This document shows, piece after piece, positions 23,100 through 33,766 of a stretch of DNA of 64,000 bases. Numbering within the stretch: the stretch's first letter is position 1; the number at the start of each line of letters is the position of its first letter. Below the pieces are notes generated by a model. That model was not told the origin of the DNA. It made no database searches and saw only the letters and a list, made by a program, of their open reading frames with translations. Source of the DNA: Casuarina equisetifolia (Eukaryota; Streptophyta; Magnoliopsida; Fagales; Casuarinaceae). The translations under genes were made by a program, and so were the position numbers. The DNA lies in assembly GCA_028551475.1 (NCBI GenBank), contig CM052360.1:21894682-21958681 (forward strand), in the 5' to 3' direction.

Positions 23100-25400
23100 G
23101 GCAAGACTATTTCTAGGGATAAGTCACTGAACAAGCCCATGGTTTAACTTCCACGGCTAAGACTCGACTTGGTAAGAGTTTGGTTGATGTATCAGTCATT
23201 CTTTATCTGCTAATCTACGCAAGTGCTAAACATTCATCAACTTTGTCCACTTCAATTGAGGGAAGAGTGTAATTCATGGATCAGTTTGCGTTGAAGTTAG
23301 CTCAAACCCTTTTCTTAATATTTTTGACACGTCGGGCAAATCCCGGATGAGATGAGCATCATATCTCCTTAACATTGACGTTGCCGAAGCTGTCGATGGG
23401 TTGATCCAGTGGTCCGTAGAGAACCGTGTTACGTAAATTTTTAAGTTCTGAAATCTAGCAAGATAGACTGGACGTAGACATGTGGGACGCCAATTAGGGA
23501 AAAGTAGTTGATGACTTTCAGTCTTTTAGATAATGCTTACGTTTGACGGTACAAGCAATACGCTATTGACTTAGCCTTAACTCTTCAATATAATATTCTC
23601 GTTCTCTTCTCCTGGCTTCGTCTTGCCAGGGTAAGGGTCTATGGGTGCTCCTCAAGGGCAAATGCTTTTCTAGTGTTCATGATTGTACTTTTGACAAATT
23701 GTAATTGTCCGAGTCCACTTGAAAGAAGAACTAGGTACTTTTGATAAGTTTCTTTGAAAAGATCTTATCTTTTTTGAAAAAAAAAAAGATTTTGTCTTCC
23801 AATCAGATTGTTACGTCATGAACATCTAAAACATAAGAAGGGATAGGGTTTGTCTTCTTTTCTTACTTAGAGAGGTGTTTAGGTAAATGTCGGTATAAAA
23901 GAATCATGTCATCCTTTGATTTTATTTCTCATCTATTGACCGGAAAGATTGGGCCTATTTTTCTTTTCCCTTAAATCTTTTTAACATTTTCTTTTTGGAG
24001 AACGTATCAGAACCATCCTCGCCCAAATGGGTTCGAAGAGTTCGGAAATTCATCTGAAGGAGATGAAGAATCTGCACAAGTTCAAGAAGTTGAATGCTTG
24101 TGTTAAATATACAAGAAAAATATAAAAGCTTAAAAAGTAATTAAACATAATATTAGAGTCTAAGTTTTTTTGTATTATCCTTATTGTTAAATTCATCATC
24201 AAAAAAATAGAAAGTTAAAAAAGTAATTTGAAAAGAGATAAATTCTTTCACTTAATACCATAAGATTTTAAGTTGGATATAAATCTTTCTTTATACAATT
24301 TAATATAGTATTGAGAGCCTAAGTTCTACCTTATGCACTCCTACAAATATAACTAAGTCTAGAAGCCATGCAAAAAGTAGTACTCATGCAATGATTTGAA
24401 TTTGACCATTGTGGTAATAATAATATGTCAAATAAACAATGCAGAATTGTTCTATGTCACTAATAAGTATGTTGGAAATGTTTCACTTGTGGATAAAAAT
24501 CCTCATGGAAAGTATGGCCACATACTTAAGATAAGAGAGCTTTTTAAGTCTCATATGAGAAAATAAAAACTTAAAAGAATAACTTAAAAAATAGATTTAT
24601 CTATTTAATGTCTTAAGATTTTAAGTTGAATATAAGTCTTTCTTTGTAAAATCTAATAACTATAAAGATAGGTAAGTTTGAAGTTTAAAAAAAAAAAATA
24701 GCATTGAAAGGTGGCTTGAGTTTAACCATTGCGGTGACAAGATGTTTTAAAAAAAATGTTGAATTATCTCATATTACTAAGAATCTATTGAAAATCCATT
24801 GAAAATTCAATTTCAATGTTTCAATCCTTCACTTGTGGACAAAAATTTACATATAAAAAATTTCTCTATATTTAGAGCAAGGGGCATATTAAGTTCCACA
24901 TATGAAATATAAAACTTTAAAATCTAATTTATATTAAAATAGATTTTTCACTTAATGCCTTAAAATTTTAAATTAAATACAAATTTTTCTCTAACACTTA
25001 AAACGCTGGAGCAGTCAAAGTGGTCCGTAAGGGATGGCGGGACCAACCAGTGAAAATGATTGAGGAATCACAAGTGGGATCTATTAATGTGTAACGGGAT
25101 TCTAGAACATTGGATTATGATGGTCATTGTGGAGTAGTTGTACCTAAACAACTATGAGTAACTGACTGAAAATCCAAGATTGATTGTGAGACAACTACCC
25201 CAAACCTTGACGGCAACAGGGAGTCTCCGGCCAATAAGAAGGTCGCCAGGACGCTCAACTGCTACGTCCCTGCCCAAAAACACTTCTACATTCAATGAAT
25301 CCAGAAAGTGTAGAGTAGGAAACCTAGTAAATTATGCATAAAATCCTGCCTTCTGGAACACGTACAAATATTGCAGTGAGATGTCTAAGTAAATAAAATT
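23100..25400. repeat. Duplicated AT-rich spacer, block I copy
   Basis: This non-coding stretch upstream of the type-2 GLP is repeated at about 41050-43390 and 49800-52740. Recognisable shared points are the start (CTTCCACGGCTAAGACTCGACTT), the region AAGATTGGG(C/T).TATTTTTCTTC..CCCT, and the right end (CGCTGG(A/T)GCA.TCAAAG, then CAGTGAAAATGA). I see no gene in it. Confidence 0.85.
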
Positions 25401-25649
25401 TTGGTAATCTATATGAAAAGAAGTGGGAGTGAGGTGAAATGCAGGAAAGCACCGACGTAAATTATACGTAAAGACAACTAGAAGAGCATTACAATAGGAC
25501 GAAAGTCATGATGACAATGAGACAAAACACAATAACTAAAGGACAACTAACTTAATGACACAATAGACAAATCATATCAACGCCCAAAATGGCCCGCGAC
25601 CATAACACAAACAAGACTCTCATGGTCCACCTTCTTCGTGACCATAATT

Positions 25650-26072
25650 TCAGGACTCTCGTGTATCTGACAGATTTTCACATGGCACATAACCAGAATC
25701 CGCATAACTTTCACTGTCTTCTGTATTAGCCGACGCTAAGCTGATGGTTTTCATGAAAACAACATTGTGATGGTTGGCGGTGCCGTATCCCAAGAGATCC
25801 TCCTCATTTTCATGTTTGTACATCAGTCTAGCTGGTGTAAGTCCGTCATCACTCCTCATGGAGACCGTGGAGGTGGGAGCGTTTTTCTACCTTCGTAGGT
25901 CACGTGTGTGGAATTCAACTATTGAGGTCTTCCTGAGCTTGCCCCCCAAATATTGGCCCATCAGATCCTCCTCCAAGCCCAGGTACAAGTGTATTAATAT
26001 AAGTCTCATATTACCAACGTATAGACGTGTGTGGTTAAATATGGATATAACTCTTAATTTATTTTGTGTCAA
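25650..26072 (-). other. Unrecognised open frames in the GLP-2OGD interval
   Basis: Two minus-strand frames follow each other, 26072-25887 (61 codons) and 25859-25650 (69 codons, acidic and polar, with HENEEDLLGYGTANHHN). If joined they would give about 130 residues. I do not recognise a domain. A 75-bp piece around 25850-25920 is repeated at 43395-43470, so part of this segment belongs to the duplicated block. It may be a decayed gene fragment or chance. Confidence 0.3.
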
Positions 26073-26269
26073 TTTTTTTGCGAAAATAGGCTTTTTTCCT
26101 TAATCTTCCTATTCATATAGATAGATTCAATATTCATGCAAGATTGAATTTAGGTATATCCCTTCTCCGTGCAAAGAAGTCAATCTTGGTTGACGTACTC
26201 CGTGATGTTGGCAGCAAATACTAGCGCCACCCACTTCAGCTCTCCCCCTCATTTTTTCTCTGGAACTCT

Positions 26270-26530
26270 GCTACGGAACCGCGTTCATCCGACCCGTCGA
26301 CCACAGGTCCAATCTCAAATCCACCAGGGGTGTTGACGAAATCCCAGTCATCGACCTGGCCAATATCTTCAACTCTCCCAATGAGAACACACAAGAAGTC
26401 ATTTACGAGACCCAGAGTGCATGCGAGACCTGGGTGGTGAACCCCTGGGTCCCGCGGACTTCCCAAGAAAACAGGAGGCCGTGCTAAACAATGCGTCGAT
26501 GGATCGGTAGAGGGGAAGAGGCAGATGAGA
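26270..26530 (+). pseudogene. 2-oxoglutarate dioxygenase exon-1 relic, block I
   Basis: The sequence matches exon 1 of the 2OGD at 52859. The signature VDEIPVIDLANIF is intact, and it is followed by a diverged Asn/Glu-rich segment and then ACETW. About 10 bases that should encode GFFQ are then missing, and a short stretch like VVNPWVP closes the homology. No ATG in frame and no exons 2 or 3 follow. It is the block-I equivalent of the plus-strand 2OGD in block III. Confidence 0.8.
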
Positions 26531-26997
26531 GTTAGGACCAAGCCCTATACCAACACAAAATCACGGAACATAAGAAATCTCAATGAAATAATTGCCTCGT
26601 TTATTAGCTCAATTCAATTGATATTCCTTCCAGACCTCCCAGCTTAACGCTTTATTGACACGTATTCGCCGTTGACGACATCCGACCGCTTCAGCCATTT
26701 CAACTCAAAGCATATACTATGTTCAGTTTACTTAGGAAAGGGTTAAAGCTAAAGTAGGACGACACTCCTTCCTTAACTGAAGTGGTCAGATTTGGATGAA
26801 CATGTAGTATTTGCGTGTAGCAGTAGATAAAGGCCAATTCACTCATCTTACCAAGTCTAATTTCCGCCATGGAAATAAAAGTCACCGTTCAGGGTCCCCT
26901 CCATAAATACTCGTCTTCCCATGCAACGCTTCTTACCATTCACCCACAAAGCATAGAATAAATAGCATCCTGAAAGGTAGAGACAGCAGCAAAAACG

Positions 26998-27430
26998 ATG
27001 AATGCCGCTTCAAGACTTCTACTTTTTGGCCCTCGCATGCCCCCTTGTCTTTACTTATGTCCCAAGTCCTCTACAAGACTGTCCTGTTTCAACTAACACT
27101 TCTCTTTCTGGTGGTACGCAGTTTTTTGGAAACATCTGGGTTCACCTTTTTCTATCATGATAGAACTCTACATACTAATGATACCTATGCTTGGAGAAAA
27201 CATTTACGTGACAATCTTCCGGAAGTGTTTTGTCCCTTACATCCTGTCTTTACCTCTGCAGGATTTGTGAATGGAATGTTCTGCAAGGACCCATATGTCG
27301 TTCCGCCGACTATTTCTCCTTCTCTGGACTCAACATTCCAAGAAGCACCAAAAATCCACTCGGTTCAAATGTTACTCTTGAACATGGACAAAAAATACCA
27401 GGCCTCAAATATTGTTGCAGCGATGGTGTG
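26998..27430 (+). pseudogene. Germin-like protein relic, plus strand, block II
   Basis: Exon 1 begins at ATG 26998 but frameshifts within the signal peptide. Further on SPLQD and STNTSLSGG are recognisable in another frame, ending at a donor GGTACGCAG. After an intron with an acceptor (CCTCTGCAG, at about 27261), exon 2 gives [10 protein letters not shown], then a frame change, then LNIPRSTKNPLGSN. The homology ends abruptly near 27405, before either cupin box. A TATA-like CATAAATAC lies at 26902-26910. The same plus-strand relic is present in block III (43.5 kb). Confidence 0.8.
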
Positions 27431-27660
27431 AAGTAAAATGATTTCTCTTTTTTATTTTCATTTTCATCCATGGACTAGCAATAAATATAGACCAAGTACA
27501 TGATTAAAGTTAATTTCACTTTATAGCCATAATGTCAGATATCACTAAACTTTCGCTAATACATAATCTTTTTTTTTTCTTTTTCTCTTTTACAAAATTA
27601 TATGTAAGAATAAAATAATAAAGTAGTAAAGCAATAATAAAGAAACAAAAAGAGACAAGT

Positions 27661-29353
27661 GGGAGGCATATGATATGATTAACTAAGAAGTGGTATTAAG
27701 AGTTTTAAAAGTTATTAATACTTCTCAGTATTTAGTTAATCTTATAGTAAGTGTATTATTATGACAAGATTTTCAATAAATTTTAATGGAGAGCATATAG
27801 ATTACTTTGAAAGTACCAATGGATTGAAACAAGGATACCCATTATTTACATATTTATTTATACTAATTATAGAGATACTTAACAAAATTATTATTATAAA
27901 GACCTCCAAACTGGCTTTTAGGTTCCACTAGTAATGTAAACCTAAAACAATTACTCATTTGTATTTTGCTAATGATTTTTTTCTTTCCTCTTATGGTGAT
28001 ATAACTTTTAGAAGTTTTGGAGGACTTTTCTCAATTCACAAGTCTACAATACAACCCAAGTAAATGATAATTATTCTTCTCAAGATTATCAAAGCAAGAG
28101 CAATTTCTTAATTTATATCACTCACCTTTTCGTATGGGTATACTCATTATTTGATATTTTAGAGTTCTCTTTAACTATGAAAAGACTTGTTCATGCTCAT
28201 TGCAAGGGTCTAATAGAAGGTTGGAAAATAAAACATCTTAGCTATACAAGAAGATTACAGTTAGCAAAATTAATTTTAATTTCCACATGTATGTTTTAGG
28301 TGCAATTTTTTACACTACTAAAACAAACAATTTATAAGATTGAGAAATAGATTAGGAACTTTAAATGAACAATTAGTATAGATACACAATGCTCTCACAA
28401 AGTAATTTGGCAAATAATCTATTCACTAAATAAGGAAGAAGGATTAAGGTTATTGAATATCAAACTTTGGAAAAAAGTTCTCTTGGGATGTATGCTTTAA
28501 AATCTCATTAATCATTCAGACCTTTTTTATGGAGTAAGTGAATTCATAGTATAAAAGATAAAAAAAAAAACTTAAATAATGCAGTTTGATTTAAAAGATT
28601 TAAAAAACTTAAATAATGCAATTCGATTTAAAAGATTTTATAGTATGGAGTTGGAGAGGTATTCTTAAATTAAGGCTCACACTTACCATGGTTTTTTGGA
28701 GATCTACTTATTGTTGTAAAGAAATTTATCAGAAATTTTCACCAATTAATTAAAAAATAAATTGGTATAATCTAAGTTGGACTAATAGCATCAACAAATA
28801 TAATTTCATTGGATGGAGTTGGAGATTGACTTTCTACAATAGAAGGAATAGTATGATGGATCTCTTCAATTAATTTATAATCTAATTTTTGTCAATCCCA
28901 TATTAAAAATAGAAGTCATCTTTTTCTTAAATGTATATGTACAAATATGGTTTAAAAGACTATCCTTGCTCATAATGAAATTTAACATCATATTGAAGGA
29001 TAAAATGAAGAATTGCAATAGATAATTAGAGTAATTAAAGAAAAAAATTTGGCTACAAAGTTTTTTAAGATATCTTTTTTAGCTTACATTTATTGTATAT
29101 GGATAGAACGAAATAGAAGATAATTTCATAATAAAGCAGTTAGCATTCTAATAATGTTGGCTAAAGTAAGAAAAAATGTACAAAGAAAAGTTACTTTGTT
29201 TTAAAATATAAAACTCTCACAGAAAATGTTATTTTGATTAAGATTAGAAGCTTATAACTTGCAATAATTTTTGAAATGTTAAAATATACTCCTATGGTTT
29301 TATATATTGCTCTTTTTATTAATGTAAACTTACATTTCTATCAAAAAAAAAAA
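27661..29353 (+). mobile_element. 5'-truncated LINE with reverse transcriptase remnant and poly(A)
   Basis: Translation with stops and shifts gives the late part of a plant L1-type reverse transcriptase. From 27770 on it reads FNGEHIDYFESTNGLKQGYP (the GLRQGDP block), and near 27955 THLYFANDFFL (the FADD block, here FAND). After that come the thumb/zf-RVT region with GLRLLNIKLW-like sequence at about 28440, and the terminal CIWIERNRR at about 29100. The 3' end is followed by A's at 29343-29353. The block-III paralogue at 43860 lacks this insertion: its flanks AGACAAGTG and TTGAAAAAGATT are adjacent there, which fixes the boundaries. The flanking short repeats (AGACAAGTG / AGACGAGTTG) look like a target duplication that has since diverged. 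Confidence 0.8.
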
Positions 29354-31630
29354 GACGAGTTGAAAAGGATTCTAAGTTTCAAATAATCCCCCTCATTTAC
29401 ATATCACTATTTCCTTCCAATGATGAATCTTATTGCCTTGATTAATTTTCCCTTCATCTTTGGAACATTTAAGGAGTATTCGGTTTTTAACCATATTAGT
29501 CTGATGCATTAGTGAGCCATAGAACCATATCAAAAGCATTTTGGCACGTTATTTTTATATTTCAACTTCTTGCTCCAACCACTGGATTGTGGAGATTCTA
29601 AGTTCAAGAACGTTACGGTGTCGGGTTCTAGGGTGTTTATTGTACAAGTTCAGAGGAGAATGACCTTGAGAGTGATTGGTGAGGCCCATTTAATTATTTC
29701 TCATGGAAGTCATTTTTTTGAATATTTTGTCCCATAACTTTCTTATGGATATATAAAGAACCTTAAAATTTTAATTCGAAGAAAATATCGTTTGTTAATT
29801 CTCAAAGTGTCATTTTTGAATATCAAACAGCATTACCATTCTACAAATTTTAAAACACCAACCCCCCAAGGTAAATAGAAGGACCTGTTCAACCCATTCT
29901 CGTATAGTTATTTAGTCCCTTGATCCTAAATATCTCTCCTTGTCTGCCTTTACTTAAAACATGTGCACAGATGTTTTATTGAAATATGAGAATGGCCTCT
30001 ACGAGATAATTGTTATTACAAGAGGACCGTAAGATCGAACCGAGTTTTAAATGTCTGAAGTACCCATCAGCATAACAAAAGAGGGAAAGCAAAATATTAG
30101 TAAACGAGATAAGGTCAACCCCTTTGATAAAGAGCTTTTGGGAGGACGACTACAGATTCGCCATATCTTTGGACATCAGCATTTATATGGAACGCCTAGC
30201 ACTAATTTCAATGCTTAGTAGAAAGGAATATGCCTCGCGTTTGTCATGGCTCTTGTAGGTTTCCGGAAAGAAATTAAGCTCTTGTTATCTTTGGTTTTCT
30301 TGGATTTATTCTATATCGTACACTCGCATATCTTATATTCTGGAACATTAACATGAATCTATATTGTAATTGCTTTTTCTCTCACTAATGGCAATTCTAA
30401 TCAGGAACATCAATCAATCAAAATTTCATAGAAATTAGGGTTTCCAGTTCTTCCCTCTTCTTCATCTTCCTCACTGGATTCCATGTTTTGGTGACCTAAT
30501 TTCTAGCTTTTTCTTCTTCATTAACGGCAATTCTATTCTACTCTATGTATTTAATATACATTTCACACAAAACTAAATCATACCATTTGACCTTCAAATA
30601 TTAGAATTCTCAATTGTGTAGAACTATGACTTAATGAGTAGCAAGTATTAATCTCTACACAGACTTCGTAAAGGATAAGTACACGAAAAGTACAACAGTT
30701 TTAGTTTTCTTAGCGGGTCGGTGAAATACTTGTAATTTTGACGGTTTGAGTGTCTCTTTATCAACAAAAATGCACCTTTATGATTAATAAATTTCCAATA
30801 TGATAAAGAGGGTTTTTATTACATATCATTTTTATTCTAACAAGCACTAAATCATAATTATCAATCATTTAGTTATGCCCATTGGATTATGTACTATACT
30901 TGAACTAATGATCAAAACATATCAAGGCCACCGAAGATCTACAAAAACATCTACTAGCCTAGTTCATATGCATCCCACTCAAGCATGCCCACTAACATAT
31001 AAATCCACAAATTCTTCTTAGAGTACCAGACTTGAACTGACGATCGTATCATATAAAGGTAACCGATGAGCTACAAAAGATCTAATAGCCTAGTAATATG
31101 CATAGGTCTTGAGCTTGCCCTCTAACATAGAGATTTCCAAATTCTTGTAAACTAATAGTTCGTCGTTACTTAATGGCAATATTTTCTTTCATTTTCTTCT
31201 CACTTTCCCTTGTACGATACTATGCATATGCAATTTATTTGAAACATTCTAAGAATCCATCATCCATAACTGAAACTGGTTGTTGTTAAAACGAAGAGAA
31301 GACGAAAGGCCAAAAAGCTTGTGTGCCCTAACTTGGCAACAGGTTGACGACAACCAAACAGTAAGTACCATCCGAAAATGTCACGTGCATGCTTGTTTAG
31401 TAGGAGCGCTTATTTTATTTTCCAATACGATGCTGCAAATAAAAGAAATGGATCAACACAACAATATAGCTCTTTTCTAGAAGGAAACAAAGATTACATA
31501 TAGTTGTTGGACATTTTGCAGCTGGCATAATTTTGTTCTCACTTGTCTCACGGATTGTCTTTTCTATTGATCAACTTCTTTATTATATATTGTTTCTCAT
31601 TTAATTTGATGGAAGAAAGTCACGTATCAA
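29354..31630. other. Block II spacer between GLP relics
   Basis: No gene is supported. The beginning (29354-29560) is homologous to 43870-44050. The end (30930-31620) is homologous to 44090-44470 and, more distantly, to 16430-17080. The middle, about 29.6-30.9 kb, has no partner in block III. Confidence 0.65.
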
Positions 31631-31685
31631 AATGAGGCAGTTAGGCTTGGACGTAAGAAACCTAACATAAAGTATTTAGACAATA
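31630..31685 (-). pseudogene. Minimal GLP relic, block II
   Basis: About 50 bp match the box-2-proximal segment of the relic at 44.6 kb (ATGAGGC(A/G)(G/A)TTAG, then TTGGACGT.AGAAACCTAACATAAAGT). Translated on the minus strand this is part of the TSNPNRLI region. It is the only trace of the short-relic GLP in this block. Confidence 0.6.
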
Positions 31686-31689
31686 TTTA

Positions 31690-32300
31690 GACATAAATTC
31701 CTCTTTTCTACCTCTTTTCTTCTACATAAATTTCTCTTCATGTTCTTGCCTTTACAAAGTACATTTGACTTTGAAATCCTAAGTATCTTAGCCATAAAGC
31801 AGAATTCTGTTCAACACTTTCTGTTCTTGTAATCTCTCAAATTTGTGTTGATAGAATGTATCAACCCCACAGAGTTCCCTCTATTAGAGAATTGTACAAA
31901 ATATGACATAAAATCAGACTCCCTCTTTTCTTCTTCCATAGAAATTACAATAATGAGTTGGAGAATTCATACTTGTGAAGATTTCTTGTTCAGAAATTTA
32001 GAAACTCCTTGCTTTGGAAATTTGAATCTTTTCAACATTTCCAAATCGGCGTCCTTCCATTCCTTTTTCATTTTTCTCTATTTTGAGCTCCTTTTTGAAT
32101 TCCAAATAATGATTTCCTTTTGTAAGCATATTTCTCCCATATTCCATTAATTACCCCCACAAATCGTGCTCAAATCTTCTTCTTTAGAATCTGATTTTCC
32201 TTCTATAAAAACCCTAGCCTTTTTCTCCAATCTTGTTGTTCAAACTGATTGGAAGCTATTGTATGTGGAAGAGAAAATGGTAATCAAAACGGTGCGTCCT
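31690..32300. other. Segment found only in block II, nature unknown
   Basis: The flanks on both sides have partners in block III (44.6 and 46.1 kb), but this 600-bp stretch does not. It is AT-rich, with CT-rich tracts and only short open frames, the longest 101 codons on the plus strand at 31845-32150. It could be an inserted non-coding element or a segment lost from the other blocks. Confidence 0.4.
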
Positions 32301-33338
32301 ATCCATGTAGGCAAACAATTGTTTGCGTTTTTGCATTTTGAACCCATGTGTGCTCTTCGTTTATTTGTTATTGTACGTTTTTTAATTTATGTTTTAATCT
32401 TGGTCTGAAATAGAAGAATAATAGCGTGGATCAAGAGAAGTTAGGAATTATATCTCACAACATTCACAATAAAATGTGCTAACTTTACTTGTCCGCTTCT
32501 CTTATCTTTGATTTTACCTTGCGATGAAAAAGACAAAGAAATATCCATGAGAAGTCACTTTATTTCATATTATTATTGATGTGATGCTACAATTAGAAAG
32601 AAAATCACAAAATGTATTTGGAATGTGTAACAATCCAATACAATTATTGTCCATCCAAAACTGTTTCTGAAGATAGTCCACGATTCTTACCTACCTAGAA
32701 GGCCTTGACAAGAACATTAGGATTGATAAAAGGATTGGATCCAAAAACAGCATTTGCTATGGTGATGACCCCTGGGTTCTCGCTACTGAGACTGAAAAAA
32801 GCAACTGCATTAGTATTTCCAATGTCAAATTGGAAGTGAATTAGACCAATTGAGAACACAAAGGCATCTCGTGCCTTTAAAACTTTAGTGATGAGACAGT
32901 TAGGGTTAAATGTGACAAACCTAATGTAACGTGTATCATCTAAGACGACCAGAATCTCAGTTCCACGAGGGTGAGTTTGGGGAGGATTAAGATCGCGTGG
33001 TGCAAAGTAAATGTGAGCCAAAGATATGCCAAATGCATTTAGGCCTAGCATTTTGCCCACATTCAAAAGAGTGACATTTGAACCTAGTGGATTGTTGGTG
33101 CTTCTCGGAATGTTCAGCCCCAAGAAGAAGAAATCATCAACAGTGACAGTATTCGGGTCCTTGCAAAACATTCCATTCACAAATACTGCAAAAAAATAGA
33201 TTGCATCTTATGAACAAGTCAATTTTAAAATATGATCACCTAAATATCGTCTCCAAGCATACACAATACTAGTATGTATAGTTATATCATCGGAAAAATG
33301 AAGCCTTAGGCCCTGCAAATAAAAAAACATCTATGTAC

Positions 33339-33766
33339 TGTTAGAATCCTAAATCGACTAAACAAACGGAGAAGAGAGTGGCCGGAATTTTTAGAAAATG
33401 GGAAGAACAGCGAAGAACAACGAAGAACAGAATTCCTAGGTTTGCTTCAACGTGATTTTTCCGATTCAATCCATTATGTGAATAATAATTACAATATATA
33501 AACAAGAAACAATAAATGAAATCAGGAAAAGGATCAATTACAGTGATTTACAAGGCAAATAAGGAAAGAATTGCCGGAAAGGAAGATCTGCAGCGGCTAG
33601 GGTTGCACAGAGGCATCGGGGACGAACTGAGTCATCTCACGATGGAGATTGGATCCGGGCGCGGGTCGCGGGTCTCCATCAGGTCGTACCTGCTGACGTG
33701 GTGCTGACGTGGCAGGCGCGTGTTGTACACGCGCCGAGGGGGAGGAGGCACTCTGTTTGTCTAACA
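33339..33766 (-). repeat. 3' LTR of copia element 1
   Basis: This 428-bp LTR ends TGTTAG...CTAACA on the plus strand. It is preceded on the internal side by a purine-rich tract (minus strand GCTTGCGGGGGCA, 33767-33780), the likely polypurine tract. Confidence 0.93.
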
